From Owenia fusiformis (Eukaryota; Annelida; Polychaeta; Sabellida; Oweniidae), in the NCBI GenBank assembly GCA_903813345.2, contig CAIIXF020000002.1, positions 15,012,467-15,076,466 of the forward strand: a stretch of 64,000 nucleotides of DNA. The letters run 5' to 3'. Below are positions 10,101 through 23,550 of this stretch, in pieces. The position numbers were made by a program, and so were the translations under genes. Positions within the stretch are counted from its first letter, which is position 1. The number at the start of each line of letters is the position of its first letter. Under the pieces are notes generated by a model. The model did no database searches, was not told where the DNA came from, and saw nothing but the letters and a program-made list of their open reading frames with translations.

Positions 10101-13100
10101 GATAGAACTGATTATGTGTTACAGTACCTTTAACAAGATGGTATGTAGATATAAATGCTGCAGATAGGTAGCACAAATTGCAGATTCTCTGTGGTTTTCC
10201 TTCTGTGTTTCTTTTTGTTCTCTCCAAGGCAAGAGGTATGTAGATCACAAATGCTGCAGGTAGGTAGCACAAATTGTAGATTCTCTGTGGTTTTCCCTTT
10301 GTGGTTCTTTCTGTTCTCTCCAAGGCAAGAGGACTGCACCTGAAAGTACATTTAAGGAAAAGATCAGCGATGGTTCAATTAAAAAGAAAGAAACCCGAAA
10401 CTAAGCCCACAATTTTAACATGAAAACCCAAAAGAAAAGACCCTTCAATCTACAACTGTAGCTAAAATGAACACAAGACTTCAGACCTTCAAAATTTAGA
10501 TCTGGAGTAGTACTTGAAGTCAACTTTAAAATTGAATCATTACTGAGTAAGTACTGGTCAACGAAATACAATACAATACAAAACAAAACAATACAAAACT
10601 ATACAATACAATACAATACAATACTAAGCAATAGATCCATGATCTTGGTCATCTGGTTCGTTGCTTGTCTGGTTCGTTGCTTGTCTGGTTCGTTGGTTGT
10701 TTGGTTCGTTGGATGGAGTGTTGATTAGTTTGTTGATTAATTAGTTAGTTGGTTGGTTAGTTTTAACCTATTGGGTGGTCTGGTGGTTGTCTGGTTGGTT
10801 AGTTGGTTGGTTAGTAAGTAAGTTAGTTAATAGATTAAGCCTATTGGGTCATTGCTTGGTTGGTTGGATGTTCGGTAAGTTGGTTGGTTGGTTGTCTGGT
10901 TGGTTGTCTGGTTGTTTGACTTCCCCCCCAAAAAAACTAGAATAGTACTGGGAGCAGCCCCCCACTGCTAATGGGATGCAATTGATTGCAAGAGATAAAA
11001 ACTGGTCAAAAGCGACATCTACAGTAAGTCCTTGAAACTCAACCTAGTCCCCTAATGGAGACAAATGTGATTTCAACAGGACTGTCTTTCTGCCGGAAAA
11101 CTGAAAAACTACTGGGAGTTCCCCCCCTGCTAATGGGATGCAACTGATTGCAAGAGATAATACTGGTCAAAATGCGACATCTACTGTAAGTCCTTGAAAC
11201 TCAACCTAGTCCCCTAATGGAGACAAATGTGATTTCAACAGGACTGTCTTTCCGCAGGAAAACTGGAAGAGTACTGGGAGTCCCCCCCCCCTGCTAATGG
11301 GATGCAATTGATTGCAAGAGATAAAAACTGGTCAGAGCGACATGTACGGTAGGTCCTTGAAACTCAACCTAGTCCCCTAATGGAGACAAATGTGATTTCA
11401 ACAGGACCGTCCTTCCGCACGAAAGCTGGAATAGTACTGGGAGTTCCCCCCCTGCCAATGGGATGCAACTGATTGCAAGAGATGAAAACTGGTCAAAAGC
11501 GACATCTACGGTAAGTCCTTGAAACTCAACCTAGTCCCCTAATGGAGACAAATGTGATTTCAACAGGACTGTCTTTCCGCAGGAAAACTGGAAGAGTACT
11601 GGGAGTCCCCCCCTGCTAATGGGATGCAATTGATTGCAAGAGATAAAAACTGGTCAGAGCGATATGTACGGTAGGTCCTTGAAACTCAACCTAGTCCCCT
11701 AATGGAGACAAATGTGATTTCAACAGGACCGTCCTTCCGCACGAAAACTGGAATAGTACTGGGAGTCCCCCCCCCCTGCTAATGGGATGCAACTGATTGC
11801 AAGAGATGAAAACTGGTCAAAAGCGACATCTACGGTAAGTCCTTGAAACTCAACCTAGTCCCCTAATGGAGACAAATGTGATTTCAACAGGACTGTCTTT
11901 CCGCAGGAAAACTGGAATAGTACTGGGAGTTCCCCCCCCCCCTTCTAATGGGATGCAACTGATTGCAAGAGATAAAACTGGTCAAAATGCGACATCTACT
12001 GTAAGTCCTGGAAACTTGACCTAGTCCCCTCGTGGAAAAATGTGATTCCAACAGGACCGTCTTTTCGCAGGGACTTCACCATCTGTGCTACAAATAGATA
12101 AAACATGTTGTAGTAGTTGTTATTTTACATAAAACTTTACATAAAAACTTTAAATAAAACTTTACACTATACTTTACACTACACTACTAAAAATTTACAG
12201 AATATTACAAAAGATAAAATTTATTTCTCCCAATTTGATATAAACCAGTAGACTTCCATATTTTTGATTTTGAAACATGAACTCTATCCCCCCGGAAACC
12301 CAACCACCCCCCTCCCACTTTACCTTAGAGTCCAAGTTTCTCCACCAAAAATATGGGTCGGCCAACAAAAGTCCACAAGTAAATATCAAACTGGGAGGCG
12401 CCCCCCATCCCTATGCAAAACCAGGAAGGAATACTTAACTTAGGTAGCAGGAACGCAGCTGTTGTCTCGGTTGTGTTGTTGGTCATCGGGCTCCTCATCT
12501 CCAAGCTGAAAGGGAACCTGAAAACAGAGGAACTAACCTGTTGTAATAATTGAATAGAAAAAAATGTACTTACTTTGGTGCTTTGGTGACAGGAACACGA
12601 ACACCTCTCGCCCATGATACGTTTACGTGGACCGGACCTGATGGCTCAAAGTTGTCGAAAGACTGATCCAGCTGTCGCCCTAACTTGGTGTGTTTGCTGC
12701 ATCTCTCTCATAGTTGTACCTGAAAGATACAAGATAAGAAAATGAAAAATACAAGGATGCAACTTGGTCGAGTCACTTCCAATACAAGCGGAGGAGGGAA
12801 TGCAAAGACATTCCTTTCATTGACTCTAGTAAATCTGTCATAGCCTTATACCCCTCCTGGCTCAAGATTTATATCATCAAGTCAACTAACTGCTTGGGCA
12901 GATGTAACTCTGTAGGAAGAATGGAATAGTTGAGCATATGTATATTCTTTAAGAACACAGACCACATGTGAAAATAATGAAACATGGCTTCATGGTACAT
13001 CTGTACATTAAGTGAAATCAAGGCAGTCCTCTTTTAGTGTATTTCTTAGAAAAAATGTTTGCCAAACATACATGTGCCAACAATGGGATTAGAATCCCAA

Positions 13101-13161
13101 CAATTCAAAAATGTGTCGTTGTGGAATTACCGTACTGAACCAGAGAGCAAAATCATCAAAT
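10101..13161. repeat. macrosatellite unit 3 (type A, 7 minisatellite copies)
   Basis: Minisatellite copies begin at about 10966, 11127, 11292, 11455, 11612, 11778 and 11942. Copy number and diagnostic variants match unit 1. The offset from unit 1 is 5588 bp, and from unit 3 to unit 5 is 5654 bp. Confidence 0.88.
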
Positions 13162-15754
13162 GATAGAACTGATTATGTGTTACAGTACCTTTAACAAGAT
13201 GGTATGTAGATATAAATGCTGCAGATAGGTAGCACAAATTGCAGATTCTCTGTGGTTTTCCTTCTGTGTTTCTTTTTGTTCTCTCCAAGGCAAGAGGTAT
13301 GTAGATCACAAATGCTGCAGGTAGGTAGCACAAATTGTAGATTCTCTGTGGTTTTCCCTTTGTGGTTCTTTCTGTTCTCTCCAAGGCAAGAGGACTGCAC
13401 CTGAAAGTACATTTAAGGAAAAGATCAGCGATGGTTCAATTAAAAAGAAAGAAACCCCGAAACTAAGCCCACAATTTTAACATGAAAACCCAAAAGAAAA
13501 GACCCTTCAATCTACAACTGTAGCTAAAATGAACACAAGACTTCAGACCTTCAAAATTTAGATCTGGAGTAGTACTTGAAGTCAACTTTAAAATTGAATC
13601 ATTACTGAGTAAGTACTGGTCAACGAAATACAATACAATACAAAACAAAACAATACAAAACTATACAATACAATACAATACAATACAATACAATACTAAG
13701 CACTAGATCCATGATCTTGGTCATCTGGTTCGTTGCTTGTCTGGTTCGTTGCTTGTCTGGTTCGTTTGGTTGTTTGGTTCGTTGGATGGAGTGTTGATTA
13801 GTTTGTTGATTAATTAGTTAGTTGGTTGGTTAGTTTTAACCTATTGGGTGGTCTGGTGGTTGTCTGGTTGGTTAGTTGGTTGGTTAGTAAGTAAGTTAGT
13901 TAATAGATTAAGCCTATTGGGTCATTGGTTGGTCGGTTGGATGTTCGGTAAGTTGGTTGGTTTGTTGTCTGGTTGGTTGTCTGGTTGTTTGACTTCCCCC
14001 CAAGAAAAACTAGAATAGTACTGGGAGCAGCCCCCTGCTAATGGGATGCAACTGATTGCAAGAGATGAAAACTGGTCAAAAGCGACATCTACAGTAAGTC
14101 CTTGAAACTCAACCTAGTCCCCTTATGGAGACAAATGTGATTTCAACAGGACTGTCTTTCCGCAGGAAAACTGGAAGAGTACTGGGAGTCCCCCCCCCTG
14201 CTAATGGGATGCAATTTATTGCAAGAGATAAAAACTGGTCAGAGCGACATGTACGGTAGGTCCTTGAAACTCAACCTAGTCCCCTAATGGAGACAAATGT
14301 GATTTCAACAGGACCTTCCTTCCGCACGAAAACTGGAATAGTACTGGGAGTTCCCCCCCCCTGCTAATGGGATGCAACTGATTGCAAGAGATGAAAACTG
14401 GTCAAAAGCGACATCTACGGTAAGTCCTTGAAACTCAACCTAGTCCCCTAATGGAGATAAGTGTGACTTCAACAGGACTGTCATTCCGCAGGAAAACTGG
14501 AATAGTACTGGGAGTTCCCCCCCCCCTTCTAATGGGATGCAACTGATTGCAAGAGATAAAACTGGTCAAAATGCGACATCTACTGTAAGTCCTGGAAACT
14601 TGACCTAGTCCCCTAGTGGAAAAAATGTGATTCCAACAGGACTGTCTTTTCGCAGGTACTTCACCATCTGTGCTACAAATAGATAAAGCATGTTGTAGTA
14701 GTTGTTATTTTACATAAAACTTTACATAAAAACTTTAAATAAAACTTTACACTATACTTTACACTACACTACTAAAAATTTACAGAATATTACAAAAGAT
14801 AAAATTTATTTCTCCCAATTTGATATAAACCAGTAGACTTCCATATTTTTGATTTTGAAACATGAACTCTATCCCCCCGGAAACCCAACCACCCCCCTCC
14901 CACTTTACCTTAAAGTCCAAGTTTCTCCACCAAAAATATGGGTCGGCCAACAAAAGTCCACAAGTAAATATCAAACTGGGAGGCGCCCCCATCCCTATGC
15001 AAAACCAGGAAGGAATACTTAACTTAGGTAGCAGGAACGCAGGAACGCAGCTGTTGTCTTGGTTGTGTCGTTGGTCATCGGGCTCCTCATCTCCAAGCTG
15101 AAAGGGAACCTGAAAACAGAGGAACTAACCTGTTGTAATAATTGAATAGAAAAAGAAATGTACTTACTTTGGTGCTTTGGTGACAGGAACACGAACACCT
15201 CTCGCCCATGATACTGTTTACGTGGACCGGACCTGATGGCTCAAAGTTGTCGAAAGACTGATCCAGCTGTCGCCCTAACTTGGTGTGTTTGCTGCATCTC
15301 TCTCATAGTTGTACCTGAAAGATACAAGATAAGAAAATGAAAAATACAAGGATGCAACTTGGTCGAGTCACTTCCAATACAAGCGGAGGAGGGAATGCAA
15401 AGACATTCCTTTCATTGACTCTAGTAAATCTGTCATAGCCTTATACCCCTCCTGGCTCAAGATTTATATCATCAAGTCAACTAACTGCTTGGGCAGATGT
15501 AACTCTAGGAAGAATGGAATAGTTGAGCATATGTATATTCTTTAAGAACACAGACCACATGTGAAAATAATGAATCATGGCTTCATGGTACATCTGTACA
15601 TTAAGTGAAATCAAGGCAGTCCTCTTTTAGTGTATTTCTTAGAAAAATTGTTTGCCAAACATACATGTGCCAACAATGGGATTAGAATCCCAACAATTCA
15701 AAAATGTGTCGTTGCGGAATAACCGTACTGAACCAGAGAGCAAAATCATCAAAT
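13162..15754. repeat. macrosatellite unit 4 (type B, 4 minisatellite copies)
   Basis: Minisatellite copies begin at about 14035, 14199, 14361 and 14527. The unit is almost a copy of unit 2, with the same type-B variants and the same length to within one base, offset by 5655 bp. Confidence 0.88.
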
Positions 15755-18700
15755 GATAGAACTGATTATGTGTTACAGTACCTTTAACAAGATGGTATGT
15801 AGATATAAATGCTGCAGATAGGTAGCACAAATTGCAGATTCTCTGTGGTTTTCCTTCTGTGTTTCTTTTTGTTCTCTCCAAGGCAAGAGGTATGTAGATC
15901 ACAAATGCGGCAGGTAGGTAGCACAAATTTTAGATTCTCTGTGGTTTTCCCTTTGTGGTTCTTTCTGTTCTCTCCAAGGCAAGAGGACTGCACCTGAAAG
16001 TACATTTAAGGAAAAGATCAGCGATGGTTCAATTAAAAAGAAAGAAACCCCGAAACTAAGCCCACAATTTTAACATGAAAACCCAAAAGAAAAGACCCTT
16101 CAATCTACAACTGTAGCTAAAATGAACACAAGACTTCAGACCTTCAAAATTTAGATCTGGAGTAGTACTTGAAGTCAACTTTAAAATTGAATCATTACTG
16201 AGTAAGTACTGGTCAACGAAATACAATACAATACAAAACAAAACAATACAAAACTATACAATACAATACAATACAATACAATACAATACAATACTAAGCA
16301 ATAGATCCATGATCTTGGTCATCTGGTTCGTTGCTTGTCTGGTTCGTTGCTTGTCTGGTTTGTTGGTTGTTTGGTTCGTTGGATGGAGTGTTGATTAGTT
16401 TGTTGATTAATTAGTTAGTTGGTTGGTTAGTTTTAACCTATTGGGTGGTCTGGTGGTTGTCTGGTTGGTTAGTTGGTTGGTTAGTAAGTAAGTTAGTTAA
16501 TAGATTAAGCCTATTGGGTCATTGCTTGGTTGGTTGGATGTTCGGTAAGTTGGTTGGTTGGTTGTCTGGTTGGTTGTCTGGTTGTTTGACTTCCCCCCCA
16601 AAAAAACTAGAATAGTACTGGGAGCAGCCCCCCACTGCTAATGGGATGCAATTGATTGCAAGAGATAAAAACTGGTCAAAAGCGATATCTACAGTAAGTC
16701 CTTGAAACTCAACCCAGTCCCCTAATGGAGACAAATGTGATTTCAACAGGACTGTCTTTCTGCCGGAAAACTGAAAAACTACTGGGAGTTCCCCCCCTGC
16801 TAATGGGATGCAACTGATTGCAAGAGATAATACTGGTCAAAATGCGACATCTACTGTAAGTCCTTGAAACTCAACCTAGTCCCCTAATGGAGACAAATGT
16901 GATTTCAACAGGACTGTCTTTCCGCAGGAAAACTGGAAGAGTACTGGGAGTCCCCCCCTGCTAATGGGATGCAATTGATTGCAAGAGATAAAAACTGGTC
17001 AGAGCGACATGTAAGGTAGGTCCTTGAAACTCAACCTAGTCCCCTAATGGAGACAAATGTGATTTCAACAGGACCGTCCTTCCGCACGAAAACTGGAATA
17101 GTACTGGGAGTTCCCCCCCCCCCTGCTAATGGGATGCAACTGATTGCAAGAGATGAAAACTGGTCAAAAGCGACATCTACGGTAAGTCCTTGAAACTCAA
17201 CCTAGTCCCCTAATGGAGACAAATGTGATTTCAACAGGACTGTCTTTCCGCAGGAAAACTGGAAGAGAACTGGGAGTCCCCCCCCCCTGCTAATGGGATG
17301 CAATTGATTGCAAGAGATAAAAACTGGTCAGAGCGACATGTACGGTAGGTCCTTGAAACTCAACCTAGTCCCCTAATGGAGACAAATGTGATTTCAACAG
17401 GACCGTCCTTCCGCACGAAAACTGGAATAGTTCTGGGAGTTCCCCCCCCCCCGCTAATGGGATGCAACTGATTGCAAGAGATGAAAACTGGTCAAAAGCG
17501 ACATCTACGGTAAGTCCTTGAAACTCAACCTAGTCCCCTAATGGAGACAAATGTGATTTCAACAGGACTGTCTTTCCGCAGGAAAACTGGAAGAGTACTG
17601 GGAGTCCCCCCCCTGCTAATGGGATGCAATTGATTGCAAGAGATAAAAACTGGTCAGAGCGACATGTACGGTAGGTCCTTGAAACTCAACCTAGTCCCCT
17701 AATGGAGACAAATGTGATTTCAACAGGACTGTCATTCCGCAGGAAAACTGGAATAGTACTGGGAGTTCCCCCCCCCCCCCTTCTAATGGGATGCAACTGA
17801 TTGCAAGAGATAAAACTGGTCAAAATGCGACATCTACTGTAAGTCCTGGAAACTTGACCTAGTCCCCTCGTGGAAAAATGTGATTCCAACAGGACCGTCT
17901 TTTCGCAGGGACTTCACCATCTGTGCTACAAATAGATAAAACATGATGTAGTAGTTGTTATTTTACATAAAACTTTACATAAAAACTTTAAATAAAACTT
18001 TAAATAAAACTTTACACTATACTTTACACTACACTACTAAACATTTACAGAATATTACAAAAGACAAAATTTATTTCTCCCAATTTGATATAAACCAGTA
18101 GACTTCCATATTTTTGATTTTGAAACATGAACTCTATCCCCCCGGAAACCCAACCACCCCCCTCCCACTTTACCTTAGAGTCCAAGTTTCTCCACCAAAA
18201 ATATGGGTCGGCCAACAAAAGTCCACAAGTAAATATCAAACTGGGAGGCGCCCCCCATCCCTATGCAAAACCAGGAAGGAATACTTAACTTAGGTAGCAG
18301 GAACGCAGGAACGCAGCTGTTGTCTCGGTTGTGTCGTTGGTCATCGGGCTCCTCATCTCCAAGCTGAAAGAGAACCTGAAAACAGAGGAACTAACCTGTT
18401 GTAATAATTGAATAGAAAAAAAAATTTACTTACTTTGGTGCTTTGGTGACAGGAACACGAACACCTCTCGCCCATGATACTGTTTACGTGGACCGGACCT
18501 GATGGCTCAAAGTTGTCGAAAGACTGATCCAGCTGTCGCCCTAACTTGGTGTGTTTGCTGCATCTCTCTCATAGTTGTACCTGAAAGATACAAGATAAGA
18601 AAATGAAAAATACAAGGATGCAACTTGGTCGAGTCACTTCCAATACAAGCGGAGGAGGGAATGCAAAGACATTCCTTTCATTGACTCTAGTAAATCTGTC

Positions 18701-19022
18701 ATAGCCTTATACCCCTCCTGGCTCAAGATTTATATCATCAAGTCAACTAACTGCTTGGGCAGATGTAACTCTGTAGGAAGAATGGAATAGTTGAGTATAT
18801 GTATATTCTTTAAGAACCCAGACCACATGTGAAAATAATGAAACATGGCTTCATGGTACATCTGTACATTAAGTGAAATCAAGGCAGTCCTCTTTTAGTG
18901 TATTTCTTAGAAAAAATGTTTGCCAAACATACATGTGCCAACAATGGGATTAGAATCCCAACAATTGAAAAATGTGTCGTTGTGGAATAACCGTACTGAA
19001 CCAGAGAGCAAAATCATCAAAT
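15755..19022. repeat. macrosatellite unit 5 (type A start, B-like end, 8 minisatellite copies)
   Basis: Minisatellite copies begin at about 16636, 16797, 16958, 17123, 17288, 17452, 17614 and 17781. The first copies carry the type-A marker (CTGAAAAACTACTGGG near 16770). The last copy carries GTCATTCCGCAGG and the following kilobase has the doubled CAGGAACG, both type B. It therefore looks like an A/B hybrid made by unequal exchange. Confidence 0.82.
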
Positions 19023-21380
19023 GATAGAACTGATTATATGTTACAGTACCTTTAACAAGATGGTATGTAGATATAAATGCTGCAGATAGGTAGCACAAAT
19101 TGCAGATTCTCTGTGGTTTTCCTTCCGTGTTTCTTTTTGTTCTCTCCAAGGCAAGAGGTATGTAGATCACAAATGCTGCAGGTAGGTAGCACAAATTGTA
19201 GATTCTCTGTGGTTTTCCCTTTGTGGTTCTTTCTGTTCTCTCCAAGGCAAGAGGACTGCACCTGAAAGTACATTTAAGGAAAAGATCAGCGATGGTTCAA
19301 TTAAAAAGAAAGAAACCCCGAAACTAAGCCCACAATTTTAACATGAAAACCCAAAAGAAAAGACCCTTCAATCTACAACTGTAGCAAAAATGAACACAAG
19401 ACTTCAGCCCTTCAAAATTTAGATCTGGAGTAGTACTTGAAGTCAACTTTAAATTGAATCATTACTGAGTAAGTATTGGTCAATGGAATAACAGTCAATT
19501 ATAAATCAAAACAATACAATACAAAACAATACAAAACTATACAATACAATACAATACAATACAATACAATACAATACAATACAGTACTAAGCACTAGATC
19601 CATGATCATGTTCGTCTGGTTCGTTTGTTGTCTGGTTCGTTGGTTGTTTGGTTTGTAGGATGGAGTGTTGGTTAGTTGGTTGATTAATTAGTTAGAAGTT
19701 GGTTAGATTTAACCTATTGGGTGGTCTGGTGGTTGTCTGGTTGGTTAGTGTGTTGGTTAGTAAGTAAGTTGGTTAATAGATTAAGCCTATTGGGTCATTG
19801 GTAGGTCGGTTGGATGTCCAGTTGGTTGGTTGGTTGTCTAGATGTTCATACCCCCCCCCCCCCCCCCCCTAAGAAAAACTGGAATAGTACTGAAAGCAGC
19901 CCCCTGCTAATGGGATGCAACTGATTACAAGGGATAAAACTGGTCAAAATGCGACATCTACGGTAAGTCCTGGAAAATCAACCTGATCTCCTCGTTGAGA
20001 AAAATGTGATTTCACCAGGACCGTATTTTCGCAGGAAAACTGGAATAGTACTGGGAGTAGCCGCCTGCTAATGGGATGCAACTGATTGCAAGAGATAAAA
20101 CTGGTCAAAATGCGACATCTACGATAAGTCCTGGAAACTCGGCCTAGTACCCTCGTGGAGAAAATTGTGATTTCAAAAGGACCGTCTTTTCACAGGGACT
20201 TCACCATCTGTGCTACAAATAGATAAAAACATGTTGTAGTAGTTGTTATTTTACATAAAACTTTAAATAAAACTTTACATTATACTTTAGACAGCTTAAA
20301 TCTACACAACTAAAAATTTACAGAATATTACACAAGTTAAAATTTATTTCTCCCAATTTGATATAAACCAGTAGACTTCCATATTTCTGATTTTGAAACA
20401 TGAACTCCATCCCCCCAGAAACCCAACCACCCCCCTCCCACTTTACCTTAGAGTCAAGTTCCTCCACCAAAAATATGGGCTGGCCAACAAAAGTCCTCCA
20501 GTAAATATCAAAATTGGAGGCAAAACCAGGAAGGAATACTTAACTTAGGTAGCAGGAACGTCGGTTGTAGTCCTAGTTGGCACGCAGCTGTTGTCTCCGT
20601 TGTGTCGTTGGTCATCGGGCTCCTCATCTCCAAGCTGAAAGTGAACCTGAAAACAGAGGAACTGAACAGATTTAATAACTGAATAAAAAGAAATGTACTT
20701 ACTTTGGTGCTTTGGTGATGACAGGAACACGAACACCTCTCGCCCATGTTACTGTTTACGTGGACTGGACCTGATGGCTCAAAGTTGTCGAAAGACTGAT
20801 CAAGCTGTCGCCCTAACTTGGTGTGTTCGCTGCATCTCTCTCATAGTTGTACCTGAAAGATACAAGATAAGAAAATGAAAAATACAAGAATGCAACTTGG
20901 TCGAGTCACTTCCAATACAAGCGGAGGAGGGAATGCCAAGACATTCCTTTCGTTGACTCTAGTAAATCTGTCATCACCTTGTACCCCTCCCGGCTCAAGA
21001 TTTATATCATCGAGTCAACTAACTGCATAAGCAGATGTAACTCTGTAGGAAGAATGGAAAAGTGGAGTATATGTATATTCTTTAAGAATAAATTGAAATG
21101 TGTTGTTTCGTTTTTCAAAGAAGTTGCCATCTTGACTTGGCCCAATGTGAAGTAGGAATGATTCAGGCAACTATCACAGACCACATGTGAAAATAATGAA
21201 ACATGGCTTCATGGTACATTTGTACATTAAGTGAAATCAAGGCAGTCATCATTTAGGGCATTTCTTTGAAAAAATGTTTGCCAAACATACATGTGCCAAC
21301 AATGGGATTAGAATCCCAACAATTGAAAAATGTGTCGTTGTGGAACAACTGTACTGAACCAGAGAGCAAAATCATCAAAT
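19023..21380. repeat. macrosatellite unit 6 (diverged edge unit, 2 minisatellite copies)
   Basis: Only two minisatellite copies remain (about 19904 and 20066), preceded by a long C-run. Base differences from the inner units are clearly more frequent. A segment of about 110 bases near 21080-21180 is not present in the other units. Edge divergence is expected where homogenisation is weaker. Confidence 0.8.
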
Positions 21381-22500
21381 GATAGAACAGATTATGCGTT
21401 ACAGTACCTTTAAGGTCTCATGGAAGTTAACAGGAAATGACAAAACAAAAACTGACAAAGCCATGCTGGATTTTGAAAAATTTTTGAACCAAGATAACAG
21501 AGTTCTGTTTGGACCTCCAGTCAGTTTAACTAGTTCCAAATATCATTTACATGACCAGGAACACAATTGAAATGGTCAGAATGACCATAAACATGATAAA
21601 ATAACCTTTTTAGCCCTCTGAAAATGTGACTGAAAAATAGCTAAAAGTAGGTGCTCAGGAAAGGTCAATGAACAGAATCTTTTGATTTTTTCAGAAAATG
21701 TGTCCAATATATTGCTCTAAATGACACAATCTTTGAAATTTTAAAAAATCGTCTGAAACAATAATGGCTGTAGTAAAAAGGAAAATAGATCGATTTTCAA
21801 TTCAGTTTTTTTCAATTTTTTCTTTTTCTAAGAATGATATCAAATTTTTTTGAATTGTATCATTTAGAGCAATATATTGGGCACATTTTCTGAAAAAGTC
21901 AAAATATTCTGTTCAGTGACCTTTCCTGAGCACCTACTCTAAGCTATTTTTTAGTCACATTTTCAGAGGGCTGAAAAGGTTATTCTATCATGTTTATGGT
22001 CATTCTGACCATTTCAACTGTGTTCCCGGTCATGTAAATGATATGTGGAACTAGTTAAACTGACTGGAGGTCCAAACAGAACTCTGTTATCTTGGTTCAA
22101 AAAAATTTCAAAATCCAGCATGGCTTTGTCATTTTTTGTTTTGTCATTTCCTGTTAACTTCCATGAGACCTTAACAAGATGGTATGTAGATATACATGCT
22201 GCAGATAAATAGCACAAATTGTAGATTCTCTGTGGTTTTCCTTTTGTGTTTCATTTTGTTCTCTCCAAGGCAAGAGGTATGTAGATACAAATGCTGCAGA
22301 TAAATTGATGTAATAATTGAATAAAACATGTACTTACTTTGGTGCTTTGATGACAGGAACATGACCTCTCGCCCATGATAATGTTTACGTGGACTGGACC
22401 TGATCGCTCAAAGTTGTCGAAAAACTGATCCAGCCATCGCCTTAAAGTTGGTGTGATCGCTGCATCTCAATCATAGTTGTTCCTGAAAGATACAAGAAAA
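21381..22500. repeat. macrosatellite unit 7 (broken, with internal deletion and an inserted fold-back element)
   Basis: The unit landmark at 21381 is followed by a 757-bp insertion and then resumes at 22171. Near 22300 the sequence jumps from the ~97-bp repeat to the segment that normally lies about 2.2 kb further on, next to ACTTACTTTGGTGC, so most of the unit including the minisatellite is deleted. Homology ends near 22500. Confidence 0.78.
21414..22170. mobile_element. 757-bp fold-back (MITE-like) element at a duplicated TTAA
   Basis: The two ends are inverted repeats starting GGTCTCATGGAAGTTAACAG; the arms extend about 330-350 bases each, with a short AT-rich centre. TTAA stands on both sides (21410-21413 and 22171-22174). 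The equivalent position in the other macrosatellite units reads CCTTTAACAAG, a direct empty-site control showing a single TTAA before insertion. No transposase ORF is present. TTAA targets are typical of piggyBac-mobilised elements; because the junction is palindromic, a TA duplication (Tc1/mariner style) with AGGTCTC ends is also possible. Confidence 0.85.
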
Positions 22501-22516
22501 TGAAAAAAATAAAAAA

Positions 22517-22625
22517 GGTTTCAGACAGTTTTTTAAAATTTCAAAGATTGTATTATTTAGAGCAATACATTGAATACATTTTCTAAAAGGATCTGTTCAG
22601 TGACCTTTCATGAGCATCTACTTTA
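22517..22625. mobile_element. fragment of one arm of the same fold-back family
   Basis: This stretch (GAGCAATACATTGAATACA, then TCTGTTCAGTGACCTTTC) closely matches part of the right arm of the element at 21414-22170. It is an older, truncated copy with no visible ends. Confidence 0.6.
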
Positions 22626-23300
22626 AGGCCAAGGTGCATGATGGGAAATTTTCTGCATCCCTCAATTTGAGTCACATGTTATTTTTCAAACAAGAATCAC
22701 TCCTTCCCCACATTGTTTTTATCTTTCGGTTTTGCACAAAGAGTGCACTTATGTGCCTAGAAAAGACTTGTGAGAAGAATGGTTTGATAAAGTGTATAAA
22801 AAACATGAAAATTCAGTGAAAAAAATAGAAAATTTTCAATACTTTTACAGTGAGAATTTACTGTATGATTTTCGGAAAAATGTTGTTTGGAAAGAATAAC
22901 CTAACCTCTAGAAAATATCCGTACCGTTGTCGTTGTGCTGCATGACACCACCATTCGTACTTTTGTAGTTTACCTATTCCTGGAACCACTGCATGCTTTT
23001 AGACACTTGTTATAGTTTATAATTTTGTCTAGTCCCATACTGGTACTTTTCCCTCATACTTTGTTTTTCCACTTCTTACAATGTGGCTATGGATGTCCAC
23101 TTATGAAATCATCCAGATCGAGCATATGCTGGCATAATAATCCGGGCTCTGCTTATTCATTTTGTCTACAACAACAGCAAATAACAGCAATTTTTATGAT
23201 ATACTGTGTTATTTTCGTTTTTACGTATCGGCATTTTTCAACTTCGAAAATTCCTTTGTTCTTATTTTGTATAATGAATGCTCATGGGGAACTAACCACG
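22626..23300. other. no recognised feature
   Basis: AT-rich sequence with short unsupported ORFs. The 92-codon ORF at 23025 has no recognisable domain. The 5' end of the neighbouring LINE may begin somewhere in this stretch but I cannot place it. Confidence 0.4.
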
Positions 23301-23550
23301 TGATCAGACAAAAGGTGGTCTGTTGAAATTGACCAATGAACACCGCCGAGAAATTGCTGTAATCGAATGCAAGTTCGCATCAGTTTTAAGCGTCTGGTAT
23401 CAGTTCCAAATATAGCTTATTTCCCAAATGGTTTCCCAATCATGCTCGGATTTCACGACGCTAGACATTAAATGCATGCTAGTGTGAATATTGCGTTCTA
23501 TTTATACAACGTTTCAATCACATAAACATAATATATTACCCTTACAAAAT

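Larger units (their letters stand above)
4390..22500. repeat. macrosatellite array: six 2.4-3.3 kb units plus a broken seventh
   Basis: A landmark (GATAGAACTGATTATG) recurs at 4513, 7507, 10101, 13162, 15755 and 19023, with a variant at 21381. This gives spacings of 2994, 2594, 3061, 2593, 3268 and 2358 bp. Each unit contains, left to right, a segment of about 212 bp built from two copies of a ~97-bp repeat, a TACAA microsatellite, a TTGG/TTAG-rich stretch, a block of ~162-bp minisatellite copies, an AT-rich stretch, and a conserved 1-kb segment. Length differences come mainly from the minisatellite copy number. The inner units are nearly identical; the first and last are more diverged, as expected for array edges. 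Confidence 0.93.

Noticed and set aside
4390-22500. The many 60-112 codon ORFs in the macrosatellite as real small proteins
   Set aside because: They recur only because the units recur, occur on both strands, change end points with single-base differences and show no recognisable domain.
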